DNA of 64,000 bases from Alcaligenes ammonioxydans (GTDB lineage: Bacteria > Pseudomonadota > Gammaproteobacteria > Burkholderiales > Burkholderiaceae_B): positions 1 through 64,000 of the forward strand of contig NZ_CP049362.1 in NCBI RefSeq assembly GCF_019343455.1, written 5' to 3'. The notes below the pieces were generated by a model. The model was not told where the DNA came from. It ran no database searches and saw only the letters and a program-made list of their open reading frames with translations. Positions within the stretch are counted from its first letter, which is position 1, and every line of letters begins with the position of its first letter. Below are positions 27,970 to 36,716 of this stretch, in pieces. Both the position numbers and the translations under genes were made by a program.

Positions 27970-28698
27970 TTAGTGCCGCATATAAAATCCGGCCAAGGGA
28001 TTGAGCTGGGCATTGAGCCAGCTGTAGCGCTCGCGCTTGTCGAACTCCCATTTTTCGGGATGGGCTTGGGCGACACGGCGCAGGGATTCAGCACCGGACA
28101 GCACATGGCTGGCCGCGGCCTGCATGGCGCTGGGGCCATCGCGCAGGGCCAGTGCCTGGGTCAGTGCCTGATGCTCATGCCAGGACTGTTCCATGCGATT
28201 TTCCTGATCCAGATGACGATGACGATAGGGATTGGTCAAACGGCGCAGATGTTCAATCTGCTGCACCATGAAGGAGTTGCCGGCAATGCTGTGAACCAGG
28301 GCATGTAGTTCGGCGTTATAGGCGGCGTAATCGCCCAGACTTTTGTCCTGCAAGGCCTTGGCGCCCCGCTTTTGCAAACGCTCCAGCTCACGAATCTGGG
28401 CATTGCTGATCCGGTAGGCGGCCAGTTGGGTACAGGCACCTTCGAGCAAAGCCAGGGTTTCCAGCATTTCTTCCAGTTCCTCAATGGTGTGCTGGGTGAC
28501 AAAAATACCGGCACGCGGGGCGATGCGCACTTGACCGGTGGCGGCCAGTTGCAGCAAGGCCTCACGCACCGGCGTGCGTGACACCCGAAAGAAGGTGCAG
28601 AGCAAGGACTCGTCAATGGCGCTGCCCGGCGGCAGATCACCGCTGGCAATGCGGTGCTCCAGTTCGATTCGTACCCGGTCGGTATTGCTGAGCGTCAT
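27970..28698 (-). CDS. GntR family regulator, FCD type, of the amdA operon
   Basis: This regulator is 242 residues long. The winged helix (IELEHRIASGDLPPGSAIDE, then FFRVSRTPVREALLQL) is followed by an FCD domain. It is the first gene of the gntR-bug-amdA transcript and is divergent from a DMT transporter gene. A 12-bp palindrome, TTGATATATCAA, overlaps its own -35 element, which points to autoregulation. The effector could be an arylmalonate or its product. Confidence 0.88.
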   Translation of the reverse strand: MTLSNTDRVRIELEHRIASGDLPPGSAIDESLLCTFFRVSRTPVREALLQLAATGQVRIAPRAGIFVTQHTIEELEEMLETLALLEGACTQLAAYRISNAQIRELERLQKRGAKALQDKSLGDYAAYNAELHALVHSIAGNSFMVQQIEHLRRLTNPYRHRHLDQENRMEQSWHEHQALTQALALRDGPSAMQAAASHVLSGAESLRRVAQAHPEKWEFDKRERYSWLNAQLNPLAGFYMRH

Positions 28699-28739
28699 GG
28701 CTGTCTCCCACGCCTGGTGCTGTTTTTTAGGCTTAAATC

Positions 28740-28768
28740 ATTCTAGGTAGAGCTTTTTGATATATCAA
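28740..28768 (-). promoter_or_regulatory. Promoter and operator of the gntR-bug-amdA operon
   Basis: On the minus strand, TTGATA (28763-28768) and TAGAAT (28740-28745) are spaced 17 bases apart, a good sigma-70 promoter. The perfect 12-bp palindrome TTGATATATCAA (28757-28768) overlaps the -35 and is a likely GntR site. The same region may also affect the divergent DMT gene. Confidence 0.65.
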
Positions 28769-28864
28769 TTAAGGCTTATCCGAGGGTAAAGAAGCGGGCG
28801 GCCCGTTTTGATTCGGCCGTTTTTCGCGGATAATCAATTTTTTCTGTCCGAGTCCCCCTGCCTG

Positions 28865-29791
28865 ATGAGCAATGAACGTAAACCCCTGGATGCCCTGGCC
28901 AGTGGTGCCATGCTGGTCCTGTGTCTGATCTGGAGTTTTCAGCAGATTCTGCTCAAGGCTACGGCCAATGACATGGCGCCTGTCTTTCAGATTGGCCTGC
29001 GCTCGGGCGTGGCCTGCGTGCTGGTGGCCCTGCTGGTTCTGGTGCGCACGCACAAATTGGCTTTTACTGAAGGGGCCTGGAAACCGGGACTGATGGCCGG
29101 CCTGTTGTTTGCGCTGGAGTATTTGCTGCTGGGCGAGAGCTTGCGTTTTACTTCGGCCGCGCATGTGGTGGTGTTTCTGTACACCGCACCGGTGTTTGCG
29201 GCCCTGGGCCTGCACCTGCTTTTGCCCTCTGAGCGGCTGGCGCGCCTGCAATGGGTGGGGATCGGGCTGGCGGTGGCGGGTATTGCGATTACTTTTCTGG
29301 GGCCGGGCAGCCCCGACGGCGCCGATGTGGGGCACATGCTGATAGGCGATTTGATGGCCTTGGCGGCGGGGGCCTTATGGGGCTTTACCACCGTGCTGAT
29401 CCGTAGCACGCGCCTGTCTGCCGTCCCGCCTTCGGAAGCCTTGCTCTATCAGCTGCTCAGCGCTTTTGTCATTCTGATGGTAGCTGCTGCCGTGACCGGA
29501 CAAACCGAGATTCAATGGTCAGGCTTGCTGGTCGCCAGCCTGGTGTTTCAGTCCGTCGTGGTGGCGTTCTTGAGCTTTCTGGTCTGGTTCTGGTTGCTGC
29601 GTAACTATCAGGCGTCGCGTCTGGGGGTCTTTTCCTTCGCCACCCCTTTGTTCGGTGTTCTGTTCGGGGCGTTTTTGCTGGGTGAGCCCATAGAACCCCG
29701 TTTTGTGATGGGCGCTTTACTGGTGTTGATGGGCATTACCTTGGTCAGCGCCTATAGCTGGATCAGTCAGTTGCGACGTCGCAGAGCCTGA
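28865..29791 (+). CDS. DMT superfamily (EamA) transporter
   Basis: This is a ten-span inner-membrane transporter of 308 residues with two EamA repeats. The first begins with MLVLCLIWSFQQILLK and the second with GDLMALAAGALWGFTTVLIR. Family members export amino acids or metabolites, and the substrate is not readable. The start is ATG 28865 (MSNERKPLDAL), without a clear ribosome site. A longer frame from 28808 has no hydrophobic or conserved leader. It is divergent from the GntR gene and convergent with the LysR gene, so it stands alone. Confidence 0.87.
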   Translation: MSNERKPLDALASGAMLVLCLIWSFQQILLKATANDMAPVFQIGLRSGVACVLVALLVLVRTHKLAFTEGAWKPGLMAGLLFALEYLLLGESLRFTSAAHVVVFLYTAPVFAALGLHLLLPSERLARLQWVGIGLAVAGIAITFLGPGSPDGADVGHMLIGDLMALAAGALWGFTTVLIRSTRLSAVPPSEALLYQLLSAFVILMVAAAVTGQTEIQWSGLLVASLVFQSVVVAFLSFLVWFWLLRNYQASRLGVFSFATPLFGVLFGAFLLGEPIEPRFVMGALLVLMGITLVSAYSWISQLRRRRA

Positions 29792-29819
29792 CCGAATCAG
29801 CGACATGACGTGAACGGCC

Positions 29820-30701
29820 TCAAGGCGCAATGCGTTGTCGCAAGCTGCTTTTCAACCATCGGCAAAACTGGCGGGCCTCACTTTGCTGGGGTGATTGTGC
29901 GTTGACATAGGCCATGTAGGTTGCGCCCGTGGCGACTTGGCCAGGGCCGACTTCCCGCAGAACGCCATCGCGTAGATGATCCATCACCAGTAAACGCGGC
30001 ACAACTAGAAATCCGGAGCCGGCAATGGCCCCGGCAATTGCGAAAAACAGGTGATCGTAGGTGGCGCTCAACAGCAGCCGTGAAGGCTCAATACCCTGAT
30101 CCAAAGCCCATAAACCCAACATGTCCGGTCGTGAGCGTGCGGTCACCATAGGCCAGTGCTCCCAGGCCTGCCTGCTATGTTGCTGGATTAAGGCGGGCGC
30201 TGCCACGCATACCAGTTCTTCGCGTATGAGCTCCCAGCTTTCGCTGTCGGGCAGGCTCAAGTCACGGCTGATCAGCACGTCAAACGCTTCATTAGGACGG
30301 GGTGGCGACAGATTGGTGATCAGATCAATCTGCCAATTGTGCTGAGCGGTGAACTGGCCAAGCATGGGCACCAGCACCGTCATTGAAAAGCTGGGCATGG
30401 AGGTGCGGACTCTCAGCCGTTCGTGCTGATCCTGCTGATGGGTGATTTGTTGAATGGCCATCTCCAGAGTGGCCATCGCATCTTTGACCGTGTCATACAA
30501 CTGCAGGCCGGCTGCCGTCAGCTCAATATAGGGGCCGCGTCGAATGAACAGAGCCTGCTTGCTGACTTTTTCCAGGGTGGCGATATGCCGGCTGACTGCG
30601 CTTTGGGTGATCCCCAGGCTTTGGGCTGCACGGGTGAAATTACCTTGTCGGCCCACCGCGACAAATACACGCAGAGGGACCAGAGGAACATTTTCAAGCA
30701 T
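29820..30701 (-). CDS. LysR family regulator, PalR-like
   Basis: This is a LysR-type regulator of 293 residues, with the DNA-binding helix FTRAAQSLGITQSAVSRHIA near residues 22-41. It is divergent from the phosphonopyruvate hydrolase operon. The Variovorax phosphonoalanine operon is likewise controlled by a LysR protein (PalR). I infer that it activates the adjacent genes in response to phosphonoalanine. The palindrome CATGATTTTCATG (30780-30792) in the shared region may be its binding site. Confidence 0.85.
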   Translation of the reverse strand: MLENVPLVPLRVFVAVGRQGNFTRAAQSLGITQSAVSRHIATLEKVSKQALFIRRGPYIELTAAGLQLYDTVKDAMATLEMAIQQITHQQDQHERLRVRTSMPSFSMTVLVPMLGQFTAQHNWQIDLITNLSPPRPNEAFDVLISRDLSLPDSESWELIREELVCVAAPALIQQHSRQAWEHWPMVTARSRPDMLGLWALDQGIEPSRLLLSATYDHLFFAIAGAIAGSGFLVVPRLLVMDHLRDGVLREVGPGQVATGATYMAYVNAQSPQQSEARQFCRWLKSSLRQRIAP

Positions 30702-30779
30702 GATTAAAACTCATGATAGGGCCACGCTTAACAGGGGGTAGGTGTAGGGTGTAACAGAACGGTCATCTAAGATAAATAC

Positions 30780-30792
30780 CATGATTTTCATG
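30780..30792 (+). promoter_or_regulatory. Candidate LysR-type binding site
   Basis: CATGA-TTT-TCATG is a 13-bp inverted repeat in the divergent LysR/ABC intergenic region. Two further CATGAT copies occur at 30699 and 30712, the first at the LysR start codon. This fits a regulator with an activating and an autoregulatory site, but no footprint data exist. Confidence 0.4.
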
Positions 30793-30821
30793 CAATTTTA
30801 TTGAAATTACAGGAAATAATC

Positions 30822-31805
30822 ATGCAAAACCGTTTCTCTTATCTATCCGCTTTGCTCATGCTTTCCTGCCTGGGTACGGGGGCTGCCAAGGCGGATGAAG
30901 TGGTGTTGTACTCCTCCAATAACATCGATGTGGTGAACACGGTGATTGAGCAGTTCCGTCAGGTCCACCCCGAGATATCGGTGTCCGTGGTGCGGGCGGG
31001 TTCCGGTGCCCTGATGCAGCGTATCAAGGCAGAAGCAGAGCAACCCCTGGGCGATTTGTTCTGGTCCGGCGGGTTTTCCACCTTGTCGCAGTATGCCGAG
31101 TACCTGGCGCCCTATTCGTCGCCCGAGGCCAGTGCAGTAGGTGCACAGTATCAGGGAGCCGGGCAACGCTGGCTGGGTACCAATACCCATGTCACGGTAT
31201 TGATGCTCAACGAGCGTCAGTTGGGCAAGCTCAAGGCGCCTGCCAGCTGGGCGGATCTGGCTGATCCGGCCTGGAAGGGCAAGATCGTGATTCCAGATCC
31301 GGAGCGCAGCAGCTCTTCTTATGTTGCCTTGTACGGCCTGCAAGATCTGATGGGTCAGGAGGTGTTTGAGAAGGTCGTGCGCAATGCTGTGGTGGTCGGG
31401 ACCACCTCCGGCGCCTACGAGGGCGTTGCCAATGGCGAGTTTGCGGTTGCGGTAACGATGGAATATGCCGCCTATCAATATGTGGCCGGTGGTCTGGATA
31501 CGATTGACCTGGTCTACCCCAAAGAGGGCACTTTCTTGTCGCCGGAAGGCATGGCCTTGATCAAGGGCGGGCGTAACCCCGAATCCGCTCGCAAGCTGTA
31601 TGACTTCCTTGCCTCCCGCCCTGCGCAGGAAGAGGTGTTCAAAAGCGCGTTCCGCCGCCCTTTGCGCAGCGATATTGCCGTCAATACGCTGACAAGCTTG
31701 CCTGCCATGGATCAGATCCGTGTGCATGCGCTGGATGATGATCGTATGGGGGCGGATCGTGAAGCCTTCCTGGCACGTTGGCGTGCACTGGTTTCCCAGC
31801 GCTAG
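30822..31805 (+). CDS. ABC phosphonate-type substrate-binding protein (Fe3+-like fold)
   Basis: This is a periplasmic receptor of 327 residues. A signal peptide ending in GAAKADEV precedes a type II binding fold (VLYSSNNIDVVNTVIEQF), similar to iron(III) and 2-aminoethylphosphonate receptors (PhnS/AepX). The start is ATG 30822 with AGGAAA upstream. The genes that follow encode an ATPase, a permease, an aminotransferase and phosphonopyruvate hydrolase. The likely ligand is therefore phosphonoalanine or a related aminophosphonate rather than iron. Confidence 0.88.
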   Translation: MQNRFSYLSALLMLSCLGTGAAKADEVVLYSSNNIDVVNTVIEQFRQVHPEISVSVVRAGSGALMQRIKAEAEQPLGDLFWSGGFSTLSQYAEYLAPYSSPEASAVGAQYQGAGQRWLGTNTHVTVLMLNERQLGKLKAPASWADLADPAWKGKIVIPDPERSSSSYVALYGLQDLMGQEVFEKVVRNAVVVGTTSGAYEGVANGEFAVAVTMEYAAYQYVAGGLDTIDLVYPKEGTFLSPEGMALIKGGRNPESARKLYDFLASRPAQEEVFKSAFRRPLRSDIAVNTLTSLPAMDQIRVHALDDDRMGADREAFLARWRALVSQR

Positions 31806-31816
31806 GCGGGACTGGT

Positions 31817-32881
31817 ATGCAGATACATCTATCAGGTATTGAGCAAAGCTACGGCTCACAGACTTTGTTTCACGGTTTGGATCTGGACATCCCCAGTGGC
31901 TCCTTGTTTACCCTGCTGGGGCCATCGGGTTGTGGCAAGACGACCTTGCTGCGCATGCTGGCCGGGTTTGTGCGCCCTGATCATGGCAAGGTGCTGTTCG
32001 GCCAAACAGACATGACGCGAGTGCCTGTGCACAAACGCAATGTGGGCATGGTGTTTCAGGATTACGCGCTGTTTCCGGATCGCAGCGTGCTGGATAACGT
32101 CAGCTACGGTTTGCTGGCGCGTGGCCAGTCTCGCTCCCAGGCTCGCGTCCCCGCGTTGGAAATGCTGGCGCGCGTGGGCTTGAAGGACAAGGCGGATGCC
32201 TTGCCGTCTGCCTTGTCCGGTGGGCAGCGACAGCGAGTGGCCATGGCACGCGCTTTGGTGATCAAGCCCGATCTGCTCTTGCTGGATGAGCCCTTGTCTG
32301 CCCTGGATGCCAAGCTGCGCACCGATCTGCGCGAGATGCTGCGGGACTTGCAGCAGGAAGCCGGCATTACTACCGTGTTTGTGACGCATGATCAGGAAGA
32401 AGCGCTGAGCGTGTCTGATTACATTGCCGTCATGGATCGGGGCTGCGTCCGTCAGGTCGGGACACCCGAGCAGATTTATCGCTGCCCTGACAACAGCTTT
32501 GTGGCTGATTTTGTAGGAGGGGCCAATTTGATCGAGCTTCAGGAGGAGCTCGGTCAAGCCGCAGACGGCTGCCGCCGCTTCCGGACGGCAGGCTGCATTG
32601 TGCGTATCCAGTCTGCCGGGCGTTTTTCTGAGCAGACGATGTTGGCTGTGCGGCCTGAAACCCTGAGTGTGGATGCCTTGCGTCCGCTTGACGAGGGGGA
32701 CATTGCCGCGCGAATTGAGAGCGTGGATTACCGGGGCCCCAGTACGGCATATCAGTTGCGCACCGAATTCGGTTTTCTGAAGGCGGTGGTCTGGAATACC
32801 GGCGTCAGCCAGAGCTGGGAACGGGGCGATGCGGTGGTATTGCGCGTTCCCGAGTCGGCTCTTTTGGTGGAGCGGACATGA
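31817..32881 (+). CDS. ABC transporter ATPase, phosphonate/iron type
   Basis: This is the ATPase subunit of the importer, 354 residues. It has Walker A GPSGCGKTT near 36-44, signature LSGGQRQRVAMARAL near 133, Walker B LLLLDEPLSALD and the switch histidine in FVTHDQEEA. A C-terminal TOBE-like regulatory domain follows from about 240. The start is ATG 31817 (MQIHLSGIEQ), 11 bases after the receptor stop. Its stop overlaps the permease ATG. Confidence 0.92.
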   Translation: MQIHLSGIEQSYGSQTLFHGLDLDIPSGSLFTLLGPSGCGKTTLLRMLAGFVRPDHGKVLFGQTDMTRVPVHKRNVGMVFQDYALFPDRSVLDNVSYGLLARGQSRSQARVPALEMLARVGLKDKADALPSALSGGQRQRVAMARALVIKPDLLLLDEPLSALDAKLRTDLREMLRDLQQEAGITTVFVTHDQEEALSVSDYIAVMDRGCVRQVGTPEQIYRCPDNSFVADFVGGANLIELQEELGQAADGCRRFRTAGCIVRIQSAGRFSEQTMLAVRPETLSVDALRPLDEGDIAARIESVDYRGPSTAYQLRTEFGFLKAVVWNTGVSQSWERGDAVVLRVPESALLVERT

Positions 32882-34536
32882 TGCTGGGTTCTTTGCGACG
32901 TGATCCAGCCTGGTTGATGCTGGCGCTGGGGGCGGTGGCCTTGCTGGGCTACTTTTTGCTGTGGCCGGTCTTGTCCATGCTGACCAGTTCCCTGTTCAAC
33001 AAGGAAGGTCAGTTTGGCTTGCACGGCTACGTGCAGTTCTTCTCTGAGCCCGCTTACCGGGAGAGCCTGTTCAACACCTTGTGGCTAGGAGGCGCGGTTA
33101 CCCTGCTCAGTCTGGTGCTGGGCGCTGGTTTGGCCCTGGCCGCCGCTCGCTTTTCCTTCCCCTTGGCCGCCTGCCTGGGTGTCTTGCCCCTGCTGACCCT
33201 GGTCATTCCAGATGTGGTGGTGGCGGCGGCCTGGATCGTGGTGCTGGGTAAGCAAGGTGTGCTCAATAGCTTGCTGGCGCCCTTGGGTCTGGAGCTGCCG
33301 TCCTTGTATTCCTGGTGGGGTCTGGTTTTTGTGATGACCTTGAACAACTACGTGTACGCCTATGTCGCCGTGCTGGTAGGTTTGAAGTCCATGGATCGCA
33401 ACCTGGAAGAGGCGGGCCTGAGTCTGGGCAGCTCTCCGGTTCGCACCTTGCGCACGGTGACCTTTCCTTTGATGGTGCCGGCTTTATGTGGTGCCGCGGT
33501 GCTGGTTTTCATGCACGTCATCGGGGATTTTGGTGTTCCAGCCATTCTGGGAGCCCGCACCCCCGTGCTGGCGGTCAAGACTTATAACGAGTTTGTCAGC
33601 GAGATGGGTGGTAATCCGCAAATGCAGACCACCATGGCTTCTTTGCTGGTGTTTTTGGGCCTGGCCTTGCTGCTGATTCAAAAGTGGGTGGTGGCCCGAC
33701 GCACCTACCAGATGGAGTCCGGACGAGCTCCGGAGCGCGTGCCCCTGCGTGCCTGGCAGGCCGCTGTGTGTGCCACTTTGGTATCGATCCTGATTGTGCT
33801 GTCAGTGCTACCCGTGATGGTGGTGATTATCACCGCATTTACGCCCTCTATCGGGCCGGTGCTGAAGTATGGCGGCTTTACCTTGAGCCATATGCAGCAA
33901 GCCCTGGTGCAGGCTCCCGGACCTTTGTACAACTCCTTGCTGCTGGGTGCTGCGGCAACCAGTGCTGGTGCCGTGTTCTCCATCGTGGCGGCCTATCTGA
34001 TTGTGAAACGGCCGTCCGGCTTGAGTGCGGGCCTGGATGTGCTGGTCATGCTGCCCTTGACGATTGCCGGCACGGTGCTGGGCATTGCCTTGATCAATGT
34101 GTTTAACAGCGGCTGGCTGGTGCTGACGGGCAGTTGGGTGATTATGGCGCTGGCCTACTTTTTACGCCGGGTGCCCACCAGTGTGCGGGCGGCCATGGGG
34201 CCTTTGCATAACTTGCGCAATTCCATCGAGGAGGCCTCCATCAGTTTGGGTGTGGCCCCGATGCCCACCTTTGCAAAGGTCGTTCTGCCGGTGGTATGGC
34301 CTGCCGTCATTGCGGCCACGGTGCTGATGTGGATCACGACCTTGTCGGAGTTATCCGCCACGGTGGTTCTGTATTTTGGCGGGATGAGCACCCTGCCTAT
34401 CGAGGTTTTTCAATTGGTGGACAGTGGACGTTTGGCGCAGGCCAGTGCGTATAGCCTGGTGCTGTTGATGGCGATATTCCTGCCGCTGCTGCTGACCCGT
34501 TTCGTTTTCAAAGTAAAAGTAGGATGGACACAATGA
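32878..34536 (+). CDS. ABC permease with two fused membrane domains
   Basis: This is the membrane subunit of the importer, 552 residues with about twelve spans. The duplicated permease domains, as in FbpB/AfuB-type proteins, each have an EAA coupling loop: EEAGLSLGSSPVRTLRTVTF in the first half and EEASISLGVAPMPTFAKVVL in the second. The start overlaps the ATPase stop by 4 bases and the stop overlaps the aminotransferase start. Confidence 0.92.
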   Translation: MMLGSLRRDPAWLMLALGAVALLGYFLLWPVLSMLTSSLFNKEGQFGLHGYVQFFSEPAYRESLFNTLWLGGAVTLLSLVLGAGLALAAARFSFPLAACLGVLPLLTLVIPDVVVAAAWIVVLGKQGVLNSLLAPLGLELPSLYSWWGLVFVMTLNNYVYAYVAVLVGLKSMDRNLEEAGLSLGSSPVRTLRTVTFPLMVPALCGAAVLVFMHVIGDFGVPAILGARTPVLAVKTYNEFVSEMGGNPQMQTTMASLLVFLGLALLLIQKWVVARRTYQMESGRAPERVPLRAWQAAVCATLVSILIVLSVLPVMVVIITAFTPSIGPVLKYGGFTLSHMQQALVQAPGPLYNSLLLGAAATSAGAVFSIVAAYLIVKRPSGLSAGLDVLVMLPLTIAGTVLGIALINVFNSGWLVLTGSWVIMALAYFLRRVPTSVRAAMGPLHNLRNSIEEASISLGVAPMPTFAKVVLPVVWPAVIAATVLMWITTLSELSATVVLYFGGMSTLPIEVFQLVDSGRLAQASAYSLVLLMAIFLPLLLTRFVFKVKVGWTQ

Positions 34537-35759
34537 GCTTTGTGCAATGTCAGGAAGAGATCGCGCTGGCCCAGCGCGTGTTGGGAGCCAAGGCATCGGC
34601 CACCAAAGAGATGACGCGTCTGGCCAATCAAATGCGGCAACAGGGGCAGTCTGTGATTACCCTCAGTCAGGGCGAGCCGGACTTTGCAACCCCCGAGCAT
34701 GTGCGTCAGGCGGCCAAGGAAGCGATTGATCGCAATGAGTCCCGCTATACCGAAGTAGCCGGCACCCTGGCCTTGCGGGAGGCCGTGGTGCGCAAGTTCG
34801 AGCGTGACAATGGCCTGCATTTCAGCCCGGATCAGATCCAGGTGGGTTGCGGGGCCAAGCAAGCCTTGTATAACGCCTTGCAGGCCACCGTGCAGGACGG
34901 GGATGAGGTCATCATCCCTACCCCTGCCTGGGTGTCTTACCCTGAAATGGTCTTGTTGGCAGGTGGCCAGCCGGTCATTGTGCGGTGCAGTGCCCAAGCC
35001 GGTTTCAAGTTGCAAGCCGATCAGCTTGAACGCGCCATCACCCCCCGTACCAAATGGCTGATGCTCAATTCCCCCTCCAATCCCAGTGGTGCCGTGTATT
35101 CACGCCAGGAACTGGAAGCGCTGGAGCAAGTGCTGTTGCGCCACCCACATGTCTGGGTGATGGCCGATGATGTATACGAAAAAATCCGCTATAGCGACGA
35201 ACCCTTTGCAACGCCTGCTGCCTTGTCTCCGTACATGGCGGCGCGCACCTTGACCATCAATGGTGTCTCCAAGGCCTATGCAATGACTGGCTGGCGGGTG
35301 GGGTTCGCCGCCGGTCCGCTGCCTCTGATCAAGGCCATGAATCTGGTGCAGTCGCAAGCGACGTCCCATACCAGCTCCATCAGCCAGGCAGCGGCCGTGG
35401 CCGCACTGGATGGCCCCATGGATTTTCTGCCCGAGTTTGTGGAAGCGTTCCGCCGTCGCCGTGACAAGGTGGTAGCCGCGCTCAATGCCATGCCAGGCAT
35501 TGAATGCGATCTGCCCATGGGGGCGTTTTACGTTTTCCCCAGCTGCCAAGGCGTATTGGGCCTGCGGGACCCGTCAGGCCAGTTGATCAGTACCGACAAG
35601 GACCTGTGCATGTATTTCCTGCGCAGTGCGGGGGTGGCCGTGGTGCCCGGTTCGGCGTTTGAACTGCCGGGCCACTTTCGGGTGTCTTATGCCTCCAGTG
35701 ATCAGGAGCTGGAGGAGGCGATGAGCCGCATTGCCCAGGCCATTGCGCGACTGAGCTGA
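34533..35759 (+). CDS. palB: PLP aminotransferase, phosphonoalanine transaminase-like (PalB)
   Basis: This is a fold-type I aminotransferase of 408 residues. The PLP-binding lysine lies in INGVSKAYAMTGWRVGFAAG, and other motifs are NSPSNPSGAVYS and the C-terminal arginine in GHFRVSYASS. ATG 34533 is preferred over 34524 because AGGA lies 8 bases upstream. It overlaps the permease stop by 4 bases and is followed by phosphonopyruvate hydrolase. It should convert 2-amino-3-phosphonopropionate to phosphonopyruvate, as PalB does in Variovorax. Another amino donor or acceptor is possible. Confidence 0.82.
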   Translation: MSFVQCQEEIALAQRVLGAKASATKEMTRLANQMRQQGQSVITLSQGEPDFATPEHVRQAAKEAIDRNESRYTEVAGTLALREAVVRKFERDNGLHFSPDQIQVGCGAKQALYNALQATVQDGDEVIIPTPAWVSYPEMVLLAGGQPVIVRCSAQAGFKLQADQLERAITPRTKWLMLNSPSNPSGAVYSRQELEALEQVLLRHPHVWVMADDVYEKIRYSDEPFATPAALSPYMAARTLTINGVSKAYAMTGWRVGFAAGPLPLIKAMNLVQSQATSHTSSISQAAAVAALDGPMDFLPEFVEAFRRRRDKVVAALNAMPGIECDLPMGAFYVFPSCQGVLGLRDPSGQLISTDKDLCMYFLRSAGVAVVPGSAFELPGHFRVSYASSDQELEEAMSRIAQAIARLS

Positions 35760-35778
35760 TTCCTTACGGAGAAATAAT

Positions 35779-36657
35779 GTGAATAGCAAAAAAAACCAGG
35801 TGCTGAAAGAAGCGTTCTCCCAAGGGCGTTTGATGACGGCAATGGCCGCACATAATCCCCTGTCTGCCCGCCTGGCTCAGGATGCCGGTTTCGGGGCAAT
35901 TTGGGGTAGCGGTTTTGAGTTGTCAGCCAGTTATGCCGTGCCTGACGCCAATATCCTGTCGATGGGAACCCACCTGGAGATGATGCGGGCGATCGCCTCG
36001 ACCGTAGACATTCCTTTGATTGCCGATATTGATACCGGCTTTGGCAATGCGGTGAATGTCAGCTACGTCATCCCGCTGTACGAAGCAGCGGGCGCCAGTG
36101 CCATTGTGATGGAGGATAAAACCTTCCCTAAAGACACCAGCCTGCGGGCGGATGGGCGTCAGGAACTGGTACGCATTGAGGAGTTCCAGGGCAAGATTGA
36201 AGCGGCGTGCGCGGCACGCCGTGACCCTGACTTTCTGATCATTGCGCGGGTCGAGGCCCTGATTGCTGGCCTGGGGCAGGAAGAAGCCCTGAAGCGAGGG
36301 CTGGCTTACGAGCAGGCGGGTGCAGATGCCATTTTGATTCACTCCAAACAAGCCACGCCAGACCAGATTCTGTCCTTTGTGCAGGCCTGGACCGGCAAGG
36401 TGCCGCTGGTGCTGGTGCCAACGGCCTATCCTCAACTGACCGAGGCGGACATTGCGCAACTGGGCAAGGTGGGCGTGGTGATTTACGGCAATCATGCGAT
36501 TCGTGCGGCCGTAGGGGCCATGCAAGCTGTATTTGCCCAGATTCGCCAGGATGGTGGCATTCAGAATGTGGATGCCAATCTGCCTTCCGTCAAAACCATT
36601 ATTGGTTTGCAAGGTGATGCCCATATGCGTCAGATTGAGGCCCGGTTTCTACGTTAG
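35779..36657 (+). CDS. palA: Phosphonopyruvate hydrolase
   Basis: This enzyme cleaves phosphonopyruvate to pyruvate and phosphate in the cytosol. The 292-residue isocitrate-lyase/PEP-mutase-fold protein closely matches Variovorax PalA as I remember it. Visible landmarks are WGSGFELSASYAVPDANI, metal residues in IADIDTGFGNA (Asp84, Asp86) and EDKTFPKDTSLRADG. The gating loop has Thr120 where PEP mutase carries Asn, a known marker of hydrolase activity. The start is GTG with GGAGAAA upstream. An ATG two bases earlier is followed at once by TGA in another frame. It is the last gene of the transport-aminotransferase operon. Confidence 0.9.
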   Translation: MNSKKNQVLKEAFSQGRLMTAMAAHNPLSARLAQDAGFGAIWGSGFELSASYAVPDANILSMGTHLEMMRAIASTVDIPLIADIDTGFGNAVNVSYVIPLYEAAGASAIVMEDKTFPKDTSLRADGRQELVRIEEFQGKIEAACAARRDPDFLIIARVEALIAGLGQEEALKRGLAYEQAGADAILIHSKQATPDQILSFVQAWTGKVPLVLVPTAYPQLTEADIAQLGKVGVVIYGNHAIRAAVGAMQAVFAQIRQDGGIQNVDANLPSVKTIIGLQGDAHMRQIEARFLR

Positions 36658-36716
36658 AAGGGACAGTATTGGGCTTCGTATAATGGCGGGTGGCCCGACG
36701 GCGGGCCCTTAGCCGG

